Shown piece by piece: positions 17,219 to 24,863 of a DNA stretch of 50,838 bases. The notes beneath the pieces are model-generated. The model was given only the letters and a program-made list of their open reading frames with translations. It did no database searches and had not been told where the DNA came from. The stretch is taken from positions 1 through 50,838 of the forward strand of contig JAHFDP010000023.1 in assembly GCA_023248955.1 (NCBI GenBank). The letters run 5' to 3'. Position numbers and translations under genes: made by a program. This stretch comes from Deltaproteobacteria bacterium. GTDB taxonomy: Bacteria; Myxococcota; Myxococcia; Myxococcales; JAHFDP01. Each line of letters begins with the position of its first letter. The stretch's first letter is position 1.

Positions 17219-17853
17219 CGCGGCCCCTCCGTTTCTTCCCACAAGCGCTCCACGAGCGATTTCAGATGGAGTCGAGAATCCTCGGCTTGTTGGGATCGCC
17301 CGATGGCGCCGAGGAGCAAGCTTTTGAGATCACGTTTCGGTATGTCGAGGATACTGAATGTCTTGAGCACCACCTTTTCGCTGCCATCGCTTTCGGTGCG
17401 AACGACCTTCTCCCAATAGCGCTCTCGGATGTCGATTTGATGAAGCGTGACGTGGCTGGCCTCCTGAATGAGCGACGTCACCTGCTGGTCCTCCGTCGAC
17501 GACCGTTTCCCCTCGGACTGCACGGCATGCGCGGACTGGGCCGCTTGAAATATATTTGTTATATCTGACGCGACCATCGTGGCCACCTGTCCGCGGGAAG
17601 CGGCGTCCGAAGCTTTGAGGGCCATCTGGACGCGGCTGTCCCCCGGCGTTTCGACCATGCCGATGAAGCTGAAGGTGTCGCCGTGCGCAACGACGCTGGT
17701 ATTTTCCGAGACCCAACTCGGGCGCGCGGTTAGGCCCTCGGATCTGGCGACGACCTTGTCGGCAACGACCTCGGTCTGTTTTGGCACTGACGCGCAAGCA
17801 GCGAAGAGACAGAGACCGAGCAGCAGCGCCAAGCTCCAAAGCGATCGTGTCAT
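17215..17853 (-). CDS. LPP20-like lipoprotein
   Basis: A 212-residue predicted lipoprotein starting at the ATG at 17851-17853. The signal contains LFAAC, a good lipobox. The mature protein has an ARPSWV segment and a FSFIGMVETPGDSRVQMAL stretch followed by a long helix, the arrangement of the LPP20 family. That family's members are envelope lipoproteins of mostly unknown role. The frame is open for 82 further codons upstream, but those lack a start with a signal peptide. It overlaps the following gene by four bases. A decayed partial copy lies at 19303-19399. Confidence 0.7.
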   Translation of the reverse strand: MTRSLWSLALLLGLCLFAACASVPKQTEVVADKVVARSEGLTARPSWVSENTSVVAHGDTFSFIGMVETPGDSRVQMALKASDAASRGQVATMVASDITNIFQAAQSAHAVQSEGKRSSTEDQQVTSLIQEASHVTLHQIDIRERYWEKVVRTESDGSEKVVLKTFSILDIPKRDLKSLLLGAIGRSQQAEDSRLHLKSLVERLWEETEGPR

Positions 17854-17923
17854 GAACGAAATAATACGCCAGGATCGGGATCGCGAAGAGGGTGCGCGGT
17901 GGCGATCGAGGATCAGGCATTGA

Positions 17924-17963
17924 CTCCGAAGCTCGATGCGCTCCAGGTCGAGGAGCTGGTGCG
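17924..17963 (+). repeat. 40-bp direct repeat, left copy
   Basis: Identical over all 40 bases to 19404-19443, in the same orientation, 1480 bp apart. The pair brackets the CPBP remnant, the toxin-antitoxin genes and repeat family 2 copy Y. It lies 70 bp upstream of the LPP20-like gene, and the right copy adjoins the decayed LPP20 copy. This points to a duplication of this locus with later decay. Confidence 0.85.
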
Positions 17964-18092
17964 CGAGCTGAAGGAAAAACCTCGGCCGCGATCTTTGGGG
18001 CGAACCGTGAAAATCACCCAGCAGGCCGTTGAAAAACAAAACCGAAGCGAGAACATGTGGTTGAGTTATTTTAGATTTTTGATATATTATAC

Positions 18093-18125
18093 TTGACATA
18101 CGATATTAAGTAGTGTACATACGAT
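18093..18125 (+). promoter_or_regulatory. Putative promoter with CATACGAT direct repeats
   Basis: In an AT-rich island within otherwise GC-rich DNA, TTGACA (18093-18098) is followed after 17 nt by TACATA (18116-18121). CATACGAT occurs at 18097-18104 and 18118-18125, a spacing of 21 bp or two helical turns, covering both promoter boxes. It lies about 125 bp upstream of the toxin-antitoxin genes. Repression by the ribbon-helix-helix antitoxin is a reasonable guess. The -10 box is poor. Confidence 0.4.
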
Positions 18126-18127
18126 CC

Positions 18128-18244
18128 GTGCGCGGACTGGTGGCCTTCGCCACCTTCGTGATCGCCGCGCCGATCGCCGAGGAGATCGGCGCGGGCCTCT
18201 GCGCGCACATGGCGAACAACGCGGTGGTGTTTTTGAGCGGCTAG
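18128..18244 (+). pseudogene. Remnant of a CPBP-family intramembrane protease
   Basis: A 38-codon frame reads hydrophobic sequence with APIAEEI followed almost at once by CAHMANNAVVFL. In CPBP (CAAX-type) proteases the glutamate pair EE and a later HxxxN motif are separated by roughly 80 residues. Here that middle is missing, so this is probably an internally deleted 3' end of such a gene. No ATG or ribosome binding site is present. Confidence 0.4.
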
Positions 18245-18250
18245 CGAAGT

Positions 18251-18574
18251 ATGATGTATGTTATGAGCATAGCGCGTAAGATTCGTGTGACCTTTTCTCT
18301 CTCCCCCGACGTCATCCGCCAACTCGAACAAAAGGCCCGCGCCACGGGCGCATCGCGAAGCAGCACGTTGGAAGCGCTCCTGCGCAGCGGCGACAAAAAC
18401 GATCGCGCGCGGGAACTCGAACGACAGACCGCCGCCTACTACGAAAGTCTCACCGCAGACGAACGGCGCGACGAAAGCGCTTACGCCAGCTGGTCGAGCG
18501 GCAGCGCACGACGCGTGGTTGCTGCAACCGAACGCCAGCTCGCAGCGCGGCCGTCGAGAAAGCACCGCGCATGA
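18251..18574 (+). CDS. Ribbon-helix-helix antitoxin, partner of the MazF-like toxin
   Basis: A 107-residue protein (about 103 if the later ATG at 18263 is used). The N-terminus KIRVTFSLSPDVIRQLEQKA, then a helix rich in Ala and Ser, is the beta strand and two helices of a ribbon-helix-helix DNA-binding fold. The C-terminal half is charged and probably unfolded until bound to toxin (TADERRDESAYASW). It overlaps the toxin start by four bases (ATGA). It should neutralise the toxin and repress its own promoter, perhaps at the CATACGAT repeats upstream. The module lies amid gene remnants, as mobile toxin-antitoxin pairs often do. Confidence 0.75.
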   Translation: MMYVMSIARKIRVTFSLSPDVIRQLEQKARATGASRSSTLEALLRSGDKNDRARELERQTAAYYESLTADERRDESAYASWSSGSARRVVAATERQLAARPSRKHRA

Positions 18575-18900
18575 AGGACGCGCCGCGCCGCGGATTTCTT
18601 TACTGGGCGTACCTCGACAAGCGCCGCCCGGTCTTGGTGATCTCACAGGACATTCGCAACCGCTATGCCAGCGGCGTTTTGATCGTCCCCTGCTACAGCC
18701 ACCTGCGGTTCGCGCCCACGCACGTCGAGCTAAAATCCGGTGAAGGCGGCGCGGCGCACGCCTCGATGCTGCATGCCGAGGAGATCACCACGCTGTTCAA
18801 ACCCGATCTCGTCTCGGGTCCGCTAGGGCCGCCGCTCACACCATCGCGACTGTCCGAAGTGGAACACGCCGTGATGCTGGCGATCGGCGTGGTGGTCTAA
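18571..18900 (+). CDS. PemK/MazF-family toxin, probable mRNA endoribonuclease
   Basis: A 109-residue protein matching MazF/PemK toxins: the opening RRGFLYWAYLD, the KRRPVLVISQDIRNRYASG segment with its conserved RP(V/A)LVIS strand, then IVPCYSH and a late LHAEEITTLFK like the family's 'd.i.ti.k.rl'. It is predicted to cleave RNA and arrest growth when free of antitoxin. It is slightly shorter than usual in its first strand but otherwise complete. Translation is coupled to the antitoxin gene. The stop at 18900 adjoins repeat family 2. Confidence 0.8.
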   Translation: MKDAPRRGFLYWAYLDKRRPVLVISQDIRNRYASGVLIVPCYSHLRFAPTHVELKSGEGGAAHASMLHAEEITTLFKPDLVSGPLGPPLTPSRLSEVEHAVMLAIGVVV

Positions 18901-19023
18901 CCTGTGAGCCTTTTGAAAAATTCATTTTTCGCTCACAGCGACGCGTCGAAAGACGCGGCGGCGGGTGGGGTGAGCCCGGGTCCGACCGAGCGCTTACAGC
19001 GCCTCCGCACATGCGCCGATTCA
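18901..19023 (+). repeat. Dispersed repeat family 2, copy Y
   Basis: Starts directly after the toxin stop codon. CTGTGAGC and GCTCACAG form an 8-bp stem around an A/T-rich loop. The blocks GAAAAATTCATTTTTCGC, GGTGGGGTGA and ATGCGCCGATTCA follow in the same order as in copy X (10490-10567, opposite strand). Copy Y has an extra segment before the last block. Confidence 0.7.
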
Positions 19024-19071
19024 TTTGTAGGCCCTGCTCCGAGGCTCCGTCATCAGAAGTGACGCCATCTT

Positions 19072-19095
19072 GGAGGGGGAGCCCGCTCCCCCTCC
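19072..19095. other. Perfect 10-bp hairpin in gene-free DNA
   Basis: GGAGGGGGAG and CTCCCCCTCC pair perfectly across a CCCG loop. No U-run follows on either strand. From here to 19300 there is no supportable gene, only short protein-like scraps on the minus strand. Confidence 0.5.
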
Positions 19096-19302
19096 AGCCT
19101 CTCCCAAGAACGATGCTACAGTCTGTAGGGGTGTTTTCGGCCAGAGACAATCCAAAATAGAGCCGTGGCCAATCTTCCAAATCATCCACGAGGAGGACGC
19201 GAAGGCGCACTTTTCGGTGCGTCGCGCGGCCCCCGCAGGAGCACGATCGCGAGCGGCCCGCGATCGCTCGTCGCAGGTCTGGCGAATTTGAGAACACACC
19301 CC

Positions 19303-19399
19303 AATGTCTTGAGCACCACCTTCCTGGCTGCCATCGCTTTCGGTGCGAGTGGCCTTCTCCCAATTAGCGTTCTCGGATGTCGATTTGATGAAGCTTGAC
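19303..19399 (-). pseudogene. Decayed partial copy of the LPP20-like lipoprotein gene
   Basis: This 97-bp stretch aligns with 17357-17449 of the intact gene, sharing AATGTCTTGAGCACCACCTT, GCCATCGCTTTCGGTGCGA and GATGTCGATTTGATGAAGC. It carries small insertions that shift the frame. Directly beyond it comes the right 40-bp repeat, which in the intact locus lies about 475 bp further on. The copy has therefore lost most of the gene by an internal deletion. Confidence 0.65.
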
Positions 19400-19403
19400 C
19401 CGG

Positions 19404-19443
19404 CTCCGAAGCTCGATGCGCTCCAGGTCGAGGAGCTGGTGCG
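19404..19443 (+). repeat. 40-bp direct repeat, right copy
   Basis: Identical to 17924-17963. It directly adjoins the decayed LPP20-like fragment. The sequence after it is only loosely similar to that after the left copy. Confidence 0.85.
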
Positions 19444-19559
19444 AGCGCCAAGGCCGCAAAATTTGCGACGGCATTTCCGAAGCGCGCAAATGCTGCGTTG
19501 GCGGGACACGTTTCCCCTTGCAAAGGCCGTCGGCACGCGCGCTGCAATGACGCCAGTCA

Positions 19560-20171
19560 GTGACTCATTCAACGACCAACGGCGTCCGCCCCCCACTCGC
19601 GCTGCTTCTCGTGACGGCCCTCGCCGCCCCCGCCGCTGCAGCGCAGCTCGTACTCGATCCCGCGAGTCGTCTCTGGATCGATGGCGATTCCAACGTGCAT
19701 GCCTGGACCTGCTCGGCGCCACTGCACGATTTCGCCGCCGAAGCACAGAGCGTGGATGCCCCCCGCGTTCCGGGATCGCTAGCCCGCCTGGTGACGGCGG
19801 TGGTCATCAAAGAGATCTCGTGCGGTGACAGCACCATGGACGGCAAGTTGCGAGAGGCGCTGAAGGCCGGCGAGCACCCCCGAATTACCTTTGTACTTTC
19901 GTCGTACGAGGCAACCGTGGAGGGCACCTCCGCGGTGATTCACGCGGCCGGCGTTCTGACCATCGCTGGCGTTGCAAAGACCGTGGTCCTTACAGGCACC
20001 GCGAACCGCACCGGGGATCACGTTCAAGGCCGCGGCTCTGTTGCGCTGCGCATGACGGATTTTGGTGTGAGCCCGCCGACCGCGTTGGTCGGAGTCCTGC
20101 GCACGCACGACGAAATCACGATCCGCTTTGATGTCCAGGCTGCACTCGTTGAGAGCACCACCAACCCATAA
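19560..20171 (+). CDS. YceI-family periplasmic protein
   Basis: A 203-residue exported protein with signal peptide cleaved near AAAAA. The family pattern is clear: LVLDPASRLWIDGDSNVHAWTC at the mature start, a middle MDGKLREALKAGEHPRITF segment, and the GVLTIAGVAKTV strand late in the lipocalin-like barrel. YceI proteins bind amphiphiles such as isoprenoid quinones, and some are stress induced. The start is GTG at 19560; a better ATG is lacking. It is followed by a porin gene 14 bp later and probably forms an operon with it and with the CBS-domain gene. A role in handling a hydrophobic compound in the periplasm is inferred. Confidence 0.85.
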   Translation: MTHSTTNGVRPPLALLLVTALAAPAAAAQLVLDPASRLWIDGDSNVHAWTCSAPLHDFAAEAQSVDAPRVPGSLARLVTAVVIKEISCGDSTMDGKLREALKAGEHPRITFVLSSYEATVEGTSAVIHAAGVLTIAGVAKTVVLTGTANRTGDHVQGRGSVALRMTDFGVSPPTALVGVLRTHDEITIRFDVQAALVESTTNP

Positions 20172-20185
20172 CCCCGAGGGTTCTC

Positions 20186-21451
20186 GTGAAATACATTCTT
20201 GCGCTTTTGTTCAGTTCACTCGCTGCCGCACCTGCCCGTGCCGACCTTTCCGTGGTGCACACGGCCGACGCCGATCTCAATGTCGGTGCCAGGATGCAGC
20301 TTCTGGGCTTCGGACAGAGTGTCAACGACCCGGTAGACGATCACGCGCGGGTCTATCTCTTCATGAAGGAAGCGCGCCTGCGCACGAACGGTCGCTACCA
20401 CGGCGCCTCGTTCAACGTGGAGCTGGCGCTGGGCGGCGAAGAATCCATCGTCGCCACGACCGGCGTTTCGCTCGGGCTCCTCGATCTCTCCGCCAATATT
20501 CCGCTGCCGTTCGACGGGTCCTACCTGAAGGTCGGTCAATTCAAGGTTCCGTACGGACGTGAGCGGCTCACCTATTCGGGCAACGCGCAGTTCATCGATC
20601 GCTCGGTGCAGGATTTGGGTTTTCGCGTCGGGCGCGATGTAGGCGCCGCGTTGACACTGCACCCGGGGCTTCTCACGCTCATCGGCGGCGTGTTTACCGG
20701 CGGCGGTCGGGACGTTCCACCGAATCACTATCTGCCTGAGAAATTGGGCATTCCGGAACTTGTCGTGCGCGCTGGATTCGGCAATGTCGACGATGATGCC
20801 TACGCGCTCAAAAACGATTTGGCTCCTGCGGAGACGAAGGCGGCGTTTTTCGTGAACGCGCTCTACACGAAGGATTCCATCGTCGGTCACTCCACGGTGC
20901 TCAACGTGAAGCTCGCCGACAAGCCGCTGCTTTTGAATGGCAACTGGAACCAGTACATCGGGCAACACCCGCTGGATGCCGGCACCTTTTGGCAGCTCGG
21001 TGCTGACGCTGCGCTGCGGACGCCGCTTGGCGCTGCGACACTCTCCGCTGAGGCTGAAGTCAACTGGGCTGGCTACAGCAACAAGTATGGCGTCGCGCAC
21101 AATGCCGGCGGTCGCATCCAGGCGGGCGTCGGTTTTTCGCCGGTGGAAATTGCGCTGCGCTACGCGGTGCTCTTTCCGGAAAAGAATTTCGCTGCGGGCG
21201 CCATGCCGATTACCGGCGGCGATCCCATTCACGAAATCACGCCCAGCATCGCGTACTTTTTTGATGACCAGCGGCTGAAGCTGGTGGCCGATGTGCCGAT
21301 GCTCCTCGGCACGCCCGTGGTGACCGAGCCGAAGGTGGGTCAATACGTCGCCACCGAATTGCCGGATCAAACGGCGGTGCTCACCAAGGGTGGAAGCATC
21401 GCGCGGCAGAACGTGATCGAAGCGCGTTTGATGCTGCAAGCGGCGTTTTAG
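20186..21451 (+). CDS. Outer-membrane porin (phosphate-selective porin O/P-like)
   Basis: A 421-residue beta-barrel protein with signal peptide ending PARA and a C-terminal aromatic residue (QAAF), as required for outer-membrane assembly. The segments RLRTNGRYHGASFNVEL, LKVGQFKVPYGRERL and FIDRS, followed by VGRDVGA, match the OprP/OprO-like family, in which a 'vG.fk.Pfg.e.l.s' strand is typical. The substrate cannot be told from sequence. It lies between YceI and CBS-domain genes with short gaps, suggesting a common transcript. Confidence 0.8.
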   Translation: MKYILALLFSSLAAAPARADLSVVHTADADLNVGARMQLLGFGQSVNDPVDDHARVYLFMKEARLRTNGRYHGASFNVELALGGEESIVATTGVSLGLLDLSANIPLPFDGSYLKVGQFKVPYGRERLTYSGNAQFIDRSVQDLGFRVGRDVGAALTLHPGLLTLIGGVFTGGGRDVPPNHYLPEKLGIPELVVRAGFGNVDDDAYALKNDLAPAETKAAFFVNALYTKDSIVGHSTVLNVKLADKPLLLNGNWNQYIGQHPLDAGTFWQLGADAALRTPLGAATLSAEAEVNWAGYSNKYGVAHNAGGRIQAGVGFSPVEIALRYAVLFPEKNFAAGAMPITGGDPIHEITPSIAYFFDDQRLKLVADVPMLLGTPVVTEPKVGQYVATELPDQTAVLTKGGSIARQNVIEARLMLQAAF

Positions 21452-21460
21452 GGGTTTCCC

Positions 21461-21865
21461 ATGACAGCCAACGTCAGCGCCCCTTCCACGGTTGCCGAGC
21501 ACATGACGACCGGGCCGCTCACCATCGGGCCGCGCGAACCGCTCGCGACGGCCCACCGCCTGATGCGGCGCCACGCGATTCGCCATCTTCCCGTGATGGA
21601 GGCGGGGCGTCTCGTTGGCGTGGTCTCGCAGCGCGATCTCTACCTTCTGGAAACGCTTCCCGGTGTGGATCCGAAAGTGGAACCGGTCGAGGAGGCCATG
21701 ACCGAGCAGCCCTTTAGCGTTGCTCCAGACGCGCCGCTCGCTGACGTGGTGCGCGAGATGGCCGCGCTTCGGTACGGTTGCGCGGTGGTGATGGAGGAGG
21801 GCGCGCTCGTCGGAATCTTTACCACCACCGATGCGCTCGAAATGCTCGGCGAAGCTTGTCTTTAG
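21461..21865 (+). CDS. CBS-domain pair protein
   Basis: A 134-residue soluble protein made of two CBS motifs (about residues 8-65 and 72-130). Typical features are MTTGPLTIGPREPL, HLPVMEAGRLVGVVSQRD, then MTEQPFSVAPDAPL and a second GCAVVMEEGALVGIFTTTD. Such Bateman modules bind adenosine nucleotides and act as energy or second-messenger sensors. It has no output domain, so it must act on a partner. It begins 9 bp after the porin stop. Confidence 0.85.
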   Translation: MTANVSAPSTVAEHMTTGPLTIGPREPLATAHRLMRRHAIRHLPVMEAGRLVGVVSQRDLYLLETLPGVDPKVEPVEEAMTEQPFSVAPDAPLADVVREMAALRYGCAVVMEEGALVGIFTTTDALEMLGEACL

Positions 21866-21943
21866 TTGGAGATCGACATTGGTCCATTGCCAGCCAATAG
21901 GCGCGGTTCGCTCACCGTTTTTGCGATCGAGTAAAGTTCGCTA

Positions 21944-23314
21944 ATGCGTGAACGCGTCCTCATCGTTGATGACGAGCAGAATGCGCGCGATGCGTTGCGC
22001 ACGCTGCTCGTGGAGGAAGGCTACGAGGTCGCCGAAGCGGCCGACGGAGAGGAAGCGCTCGAAGCCCTGGACCATTTTGCGCCTGCCGCAGTGCTCTCGG
22101 ACATGCGCATGCCCAAGCTCGATGGGCGCTCCCTGCTTAAGCGTGCGCGAGAGATGGGCAGCGACGCGGTTTTCGTGATGATGACGGCCTATGCGTCGAT
22201 TGACGTGGCCGTGGAAGCGATGCGAGCGGGTGCGGAAAATTTTCTGGTGAAGCCGCTCGACGTGGGTGCCGCGCTGATGGTGTTGCAAAAGGCGCTCGAG
22301 AAACGCGCGCTCCTGCGCGAAGCGGCTGGCCTGCGCGAACGCGTGCGAGAGCGGGTGCGCTTCAAAAATATTGTCGGCGATGCACCGGAGCTGGTCGCGG
22401 TGTTCGACGTGATCAAACAAGCCGCGCCGACCAAGGCCACGGTGCTCCTGCTCGGCGAATCGGGCACCGGTAAGGAGCTCATCGCGCAGGCGTTGCACGA
22501 GGCGTCGGATCGCAAGGACAAGCCATTTGTGAAAGTGGCTTGCGCGGCGCTCTCGGAGTCGTTGTTGGAGAGCGAGCTCTTCGGGCACGAAAAAGGATCG
22601 TTCACGGGTTCCATCGGCCGCAAGGAGGGCCGCTTCGAACTGGCCGACGGAGGCACGCTTTTTCTCGACGAAATCGGCGAGATTTCACCGTCCGTGCAGG
22701 TGAAGCTTTTGCGCGCGTTGCAGCAGCGGGAGTTCGAGCGCGTGGGCGGCACGCAGACGCTCAAGGTCGATGTGCGGGTCGTGGCGGCGACCAACCGTGA
22801 CCTGGCCGCCGAAGCCAAAGCGGGCCGCTTCCGCGAGGATCTCTACTACCGCCTCAACGTTGTCGCGATCACCTTGCCGCCGCTGCGCGCGCGCAAGAGC
22901 GACATTCCGGCGCTGGTGAGCCACTTCCTCGAAAAGTACGCCACCGCCTATGGCAAGGACGTGAAGGGCCTGGCGCCGGGGACGCTCAACGCGTTCTTGG
23001 CGCACGACTGGCCTGGCAACATTCGCGAGTTGGAAAACGCCGTCGAGCGCGCGGTGGTGCTCGGAAAGAGCAGCGAGCTCACCGCCGACGATCTGCCGGC
23101 AACGCTTCGGGGGCCGCGTCCGCTCGGTCAGGGCGCGGGGTCGCTGATCCCCGGCGCGACGTTGCATGCGATCGAACGCGAGGCCATTTTGCGTACGTTG
23201 GAGATGGTGCAGGGTTCGACGATTCGCGCCGCACAGGTGCTGGGCATCAGCCCGCGCAAGATTCAGTACCGCTTGAAGGAGTACGCGGAGGCTGCGCCGG
23301 CGGAAGCGGAATAG
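21944..23314 (+). CDS. NtrC-family sigma-54 response regulator
   Basis: A 456-residue activator. A receiver domain (residues 1-120, phospho-acceptor Asp53, Lys103) is followed by a AAA+ domain with Walker A GESGTGKE at 171-178 and the sigma-54 contact loop as GSFTGS at 218-223, a variant of GAFTGA. Walker B is GGTLFLDEIGE. The Fis-type C-terminal helix-turn-helix holds TIRAAQVLGISPRKIQYRLK. It activates sigma-54 promoters when phosphorylated. No kinase is adjacent on the same strand, but three genes of a phosphorelay without any DNA-binding output lie at 23775-26692, so it may be their target. Confidence 0.93.
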   Translation: MRERVLIVDDEQNARDALRTLLVEEGYEVAEAADGEEALEALDHFAPAAVLSDMRMPKLDGRSLLKRAREMGSDAVFVMMTAYASIDVAVEAMRAGAENFLVKPLDVGAALMVLQKALEKRALLREAAGLRERVRERVRFKNIVGDAPELVAVFDVIKQAAPTKATVLLLGESGTGKELIAQALHEASDRKDKPFVKVACAALSESLLESELFGHEKGSFTGSIGRKEGRFELADGGTLFLDEIGEISPSVQVKLLRALQQREFERVGGTQTLKVDVRVVAATNRDLAAEAKAGRFREDLYYRLNVVAITLPPLRARKSDIPALVSHFLEKYATAYGKDVKGLAPGTLNAFLAHDWPGNIRELENAVERAVVLGKSSELTADDLPATLRGPRPLGQGAGSLIPGATLHAIEREAILRTLEMVQGSTIRAAQVLGISPRKIQYRLKEYAEAAPAEAE

Positions 23315-23341
23315 TTAGTCTAGCTCGCCACTCCTCGTCGT

Positions 23342-23578
23342 TTAATAATCCTCGAGATGTTCGGCTACGATGATCTTCAGCATCGTCTGGTAACCGATGT
23401 GCCGCTTGGCCGCCTTCTTGCGGAGTTTCGCGATTAGGTCCAGAGGCAAGACGATAGAAGTCGCCTGGCTCTTGTGTTTCAAGAGCCGAGGCTTGAGCCC
23501 TGAGGCTTCGATATCCTCCCCGAGGTCTTTCGTTTCGAACTCGTCGAGCTGCCTATCCTTCTTCGCACGCTTGTTCAT
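23342..23578 (-). CDS. Putative CopG/BrnA-type antitoxin without visible toxin
   Basis: A 78-residue basic/acidic protein from the ATG at 23576-23578, which has a good ribosome binding site (AAAGGAA). The C-terminal part reads TSIVLPLDLIAKLRKKAAKRH, then GYQTMLKIIVAEHL. This is the strand-helix-helix of BrnA-like or CopG-like ribbon-helix-helix proteins ('i.lp..l...l...a...g..yq.li'). The frame stays open upstream for 31 codons, but those look less likely. BrnA genes normally follow a brnT toxin gene; upstream of this start I see no toxin-like frame, so it appears orphaned. Confidence 0.6.
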   Translation of the reverse strand: MNKRAKKDRQLDEFETKDLGEDIEASGLKPRLLKHKSQATSIVLPLDLIAKLRKKAAKRHIGYQTMLKIIVAEHLEDY

Positions 23579-23774
23579 AAAGGTTCCTTTCGTTTTCCAG
23601 TCCCGTGCGGGTGGATCATCGGACAGTTTCATTGATAGATATACAATAGCTATATCCGAAGGCTCGGGCAAGGCGCCAACCGTAAGCGTCGGTCGCGGCG
23701 GATCGTCGGCAAAGGCCAGCAGGCGTTGGCGGCACCACTAGTTCACGGCAACAACGAAAATGGCGCGTCCCTTT

Positions 23775-24863
23775 TTATCGCATGATCGGTAACCGCACCG
23801 TCATTCGCGCGCCGCCGCTCGGTGCTGTCCCACTCGAAATCTGCCCGCCGTGCTGGGTGACGATCGCGTGAACGATTGGCAAGCCCAACCCGGTTCCGCT
23901 GGCCTTCGTCGTAAAAAAGGGCTCGAAGATTCGCTCACGCGCTTCTCGCGAAATCCCAGCCCCGGTGTCGTCGACGGTCAGCACGACCTCCTCGCCGACG
24001 TGCGAAGCGGTGAGCGTCACCGTGCCTCCGTTGGGCGTGGCATCGAGCGCATTGAGCGTCAGGTTCATCACCACCTGCTTGAGCCGATCGCCGTCGCCGG
24101 CCACGGATGGCAGCGTCGGGGTTGCGCGGGAGAGGTGGACGCCACGCCGGACCGCTTCGCCGGTGAGCAGCTCTAGGACAGCGCCGATCACCGCGCCGAA
24201 GTCCACGGGTTTGGGCGTGAGCACCTGGGGACGGGCGAACTGCAAGAAGTCGACGAGCAGGTGATCGAGGCGGCGGATTTCGTTTTGCACCGTTGCCAGC
24301 GGCAGGAGGAGCGGAGGTTGCAATTTTTCATCGAGGGTACGGACGCGCCGTTCGAGGATGGTGAGCCAAAGCCCCGCCGAGTTGAGCGGGTTTTTGATCT
24401 CGTGCGAAAGTCCCGCCGTGAGCGTCCCCACCGCGGCCAGCTTCTCGGCCACCATGGCCCGGCGCGCGAGATCGCGCTTCTCCTGCGCCAGTCGGACATG
24501 GCGCATGGCCTGCTGAATGGTGAGTAACAACTCGGGCATGGCGCAGGGCTTGATGAGATAGGCGAACGCACCCGCGCGGACCGCCGCCGTCGCTGTCGCC
24601 ACGGTGGCATAGCCGGTGAGCACCACGATTTCCCCGAGTGGAACTTTTTGTTTGAGCTGTCCTGCCAGCTCGGTTCCGTCGCCGTCGGGCAGCCGCAGAT
24701 CGACCAGCGCTACATCGTAACCGTCCGCTGAGGCGGCGAGCGCGGCCTTCGCGGATCCGACGGCGCGGCATTCGCAGCCTTCCTCCGTGAGAATTTCGGA
24801 GATGTTTTCCGCCAGCGCGGTGTTGTCGTCAACGATCAGCACGCGGGCGGCGGGCGTGGTCAT
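23775..24863 (-). CDS. Receiver-histidine kinase hybrid (REC-HisKA-HATPase)
   Basis: A 362-residue soluble kinase with an N-terminal receiver (Asp55 in VALVDLRLPDGDG, Lys105), a dimerisation helix with GLSHEIKNPL (His154), and an ATPase domain with N-box QVVMNLTLNALDA, G1 DDTGAGIS and G2 GTGLGLPIV. The receiver in front of the kinase means that a phosphoryl signal may switch the kinase, the reverse of usual hybrids. It has no sensor or membrane segment. The ATG overlaps the stop of the tandem-receiver gene by four bases. It is the last gene of the relay operon. Confidence 0.92.
   Translation of the reverse strand: MTTPAARVLIVDDNTALAENISEILTEEGCECRAVGSAKAALAASADGYDVALVDLRLPDGDGTELAGQLKQKVPLGEIVVLTGYATVATATAAVRAGAFAYLIKPCAMPELLLTIQQAMRHVRLAQEKRDLARRAMVAEKLAAVGTLTAGLSHEIKNPLNSAGLWLTILERRVRTLDEKLQPPLLLPLATVQNEIRRLDHLLVDFLQFARPQVLTPKPVDFGAVIGAVLELLTGEAVRRGVHLSRATPTLPSVAGDGDRLKQVVMNLTLNALDATPNGGTVTLTASHVGEEVVLTVDDTGAGISREARERIFEPFFTTKASGTGLGLPIVHAIVTQHGGQISSGTAPSGGARMTVRLPIMR

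Noticed and set aside
19100-19220. Minus-strand stretch reading RVLLVDDLEDWPR, like the start of a receiver domain
   Set aside because: Too short, no further receiver motifs and no start; chance or an old remnant cannot be told apart.
20216-21586. 456-codon minus-strand frame opposite the porin
   Set aside because: Arg/His-rich shadow; the plus strand has signal peptide, barrel pattern and short spacing to its neighbours.
23579-23774. A BrnT-like toxin upstream of the orphan antitoxin
   Set aside because: The frame upstream is continuous but shows no BrnT motif or start with a ribosome binding site.
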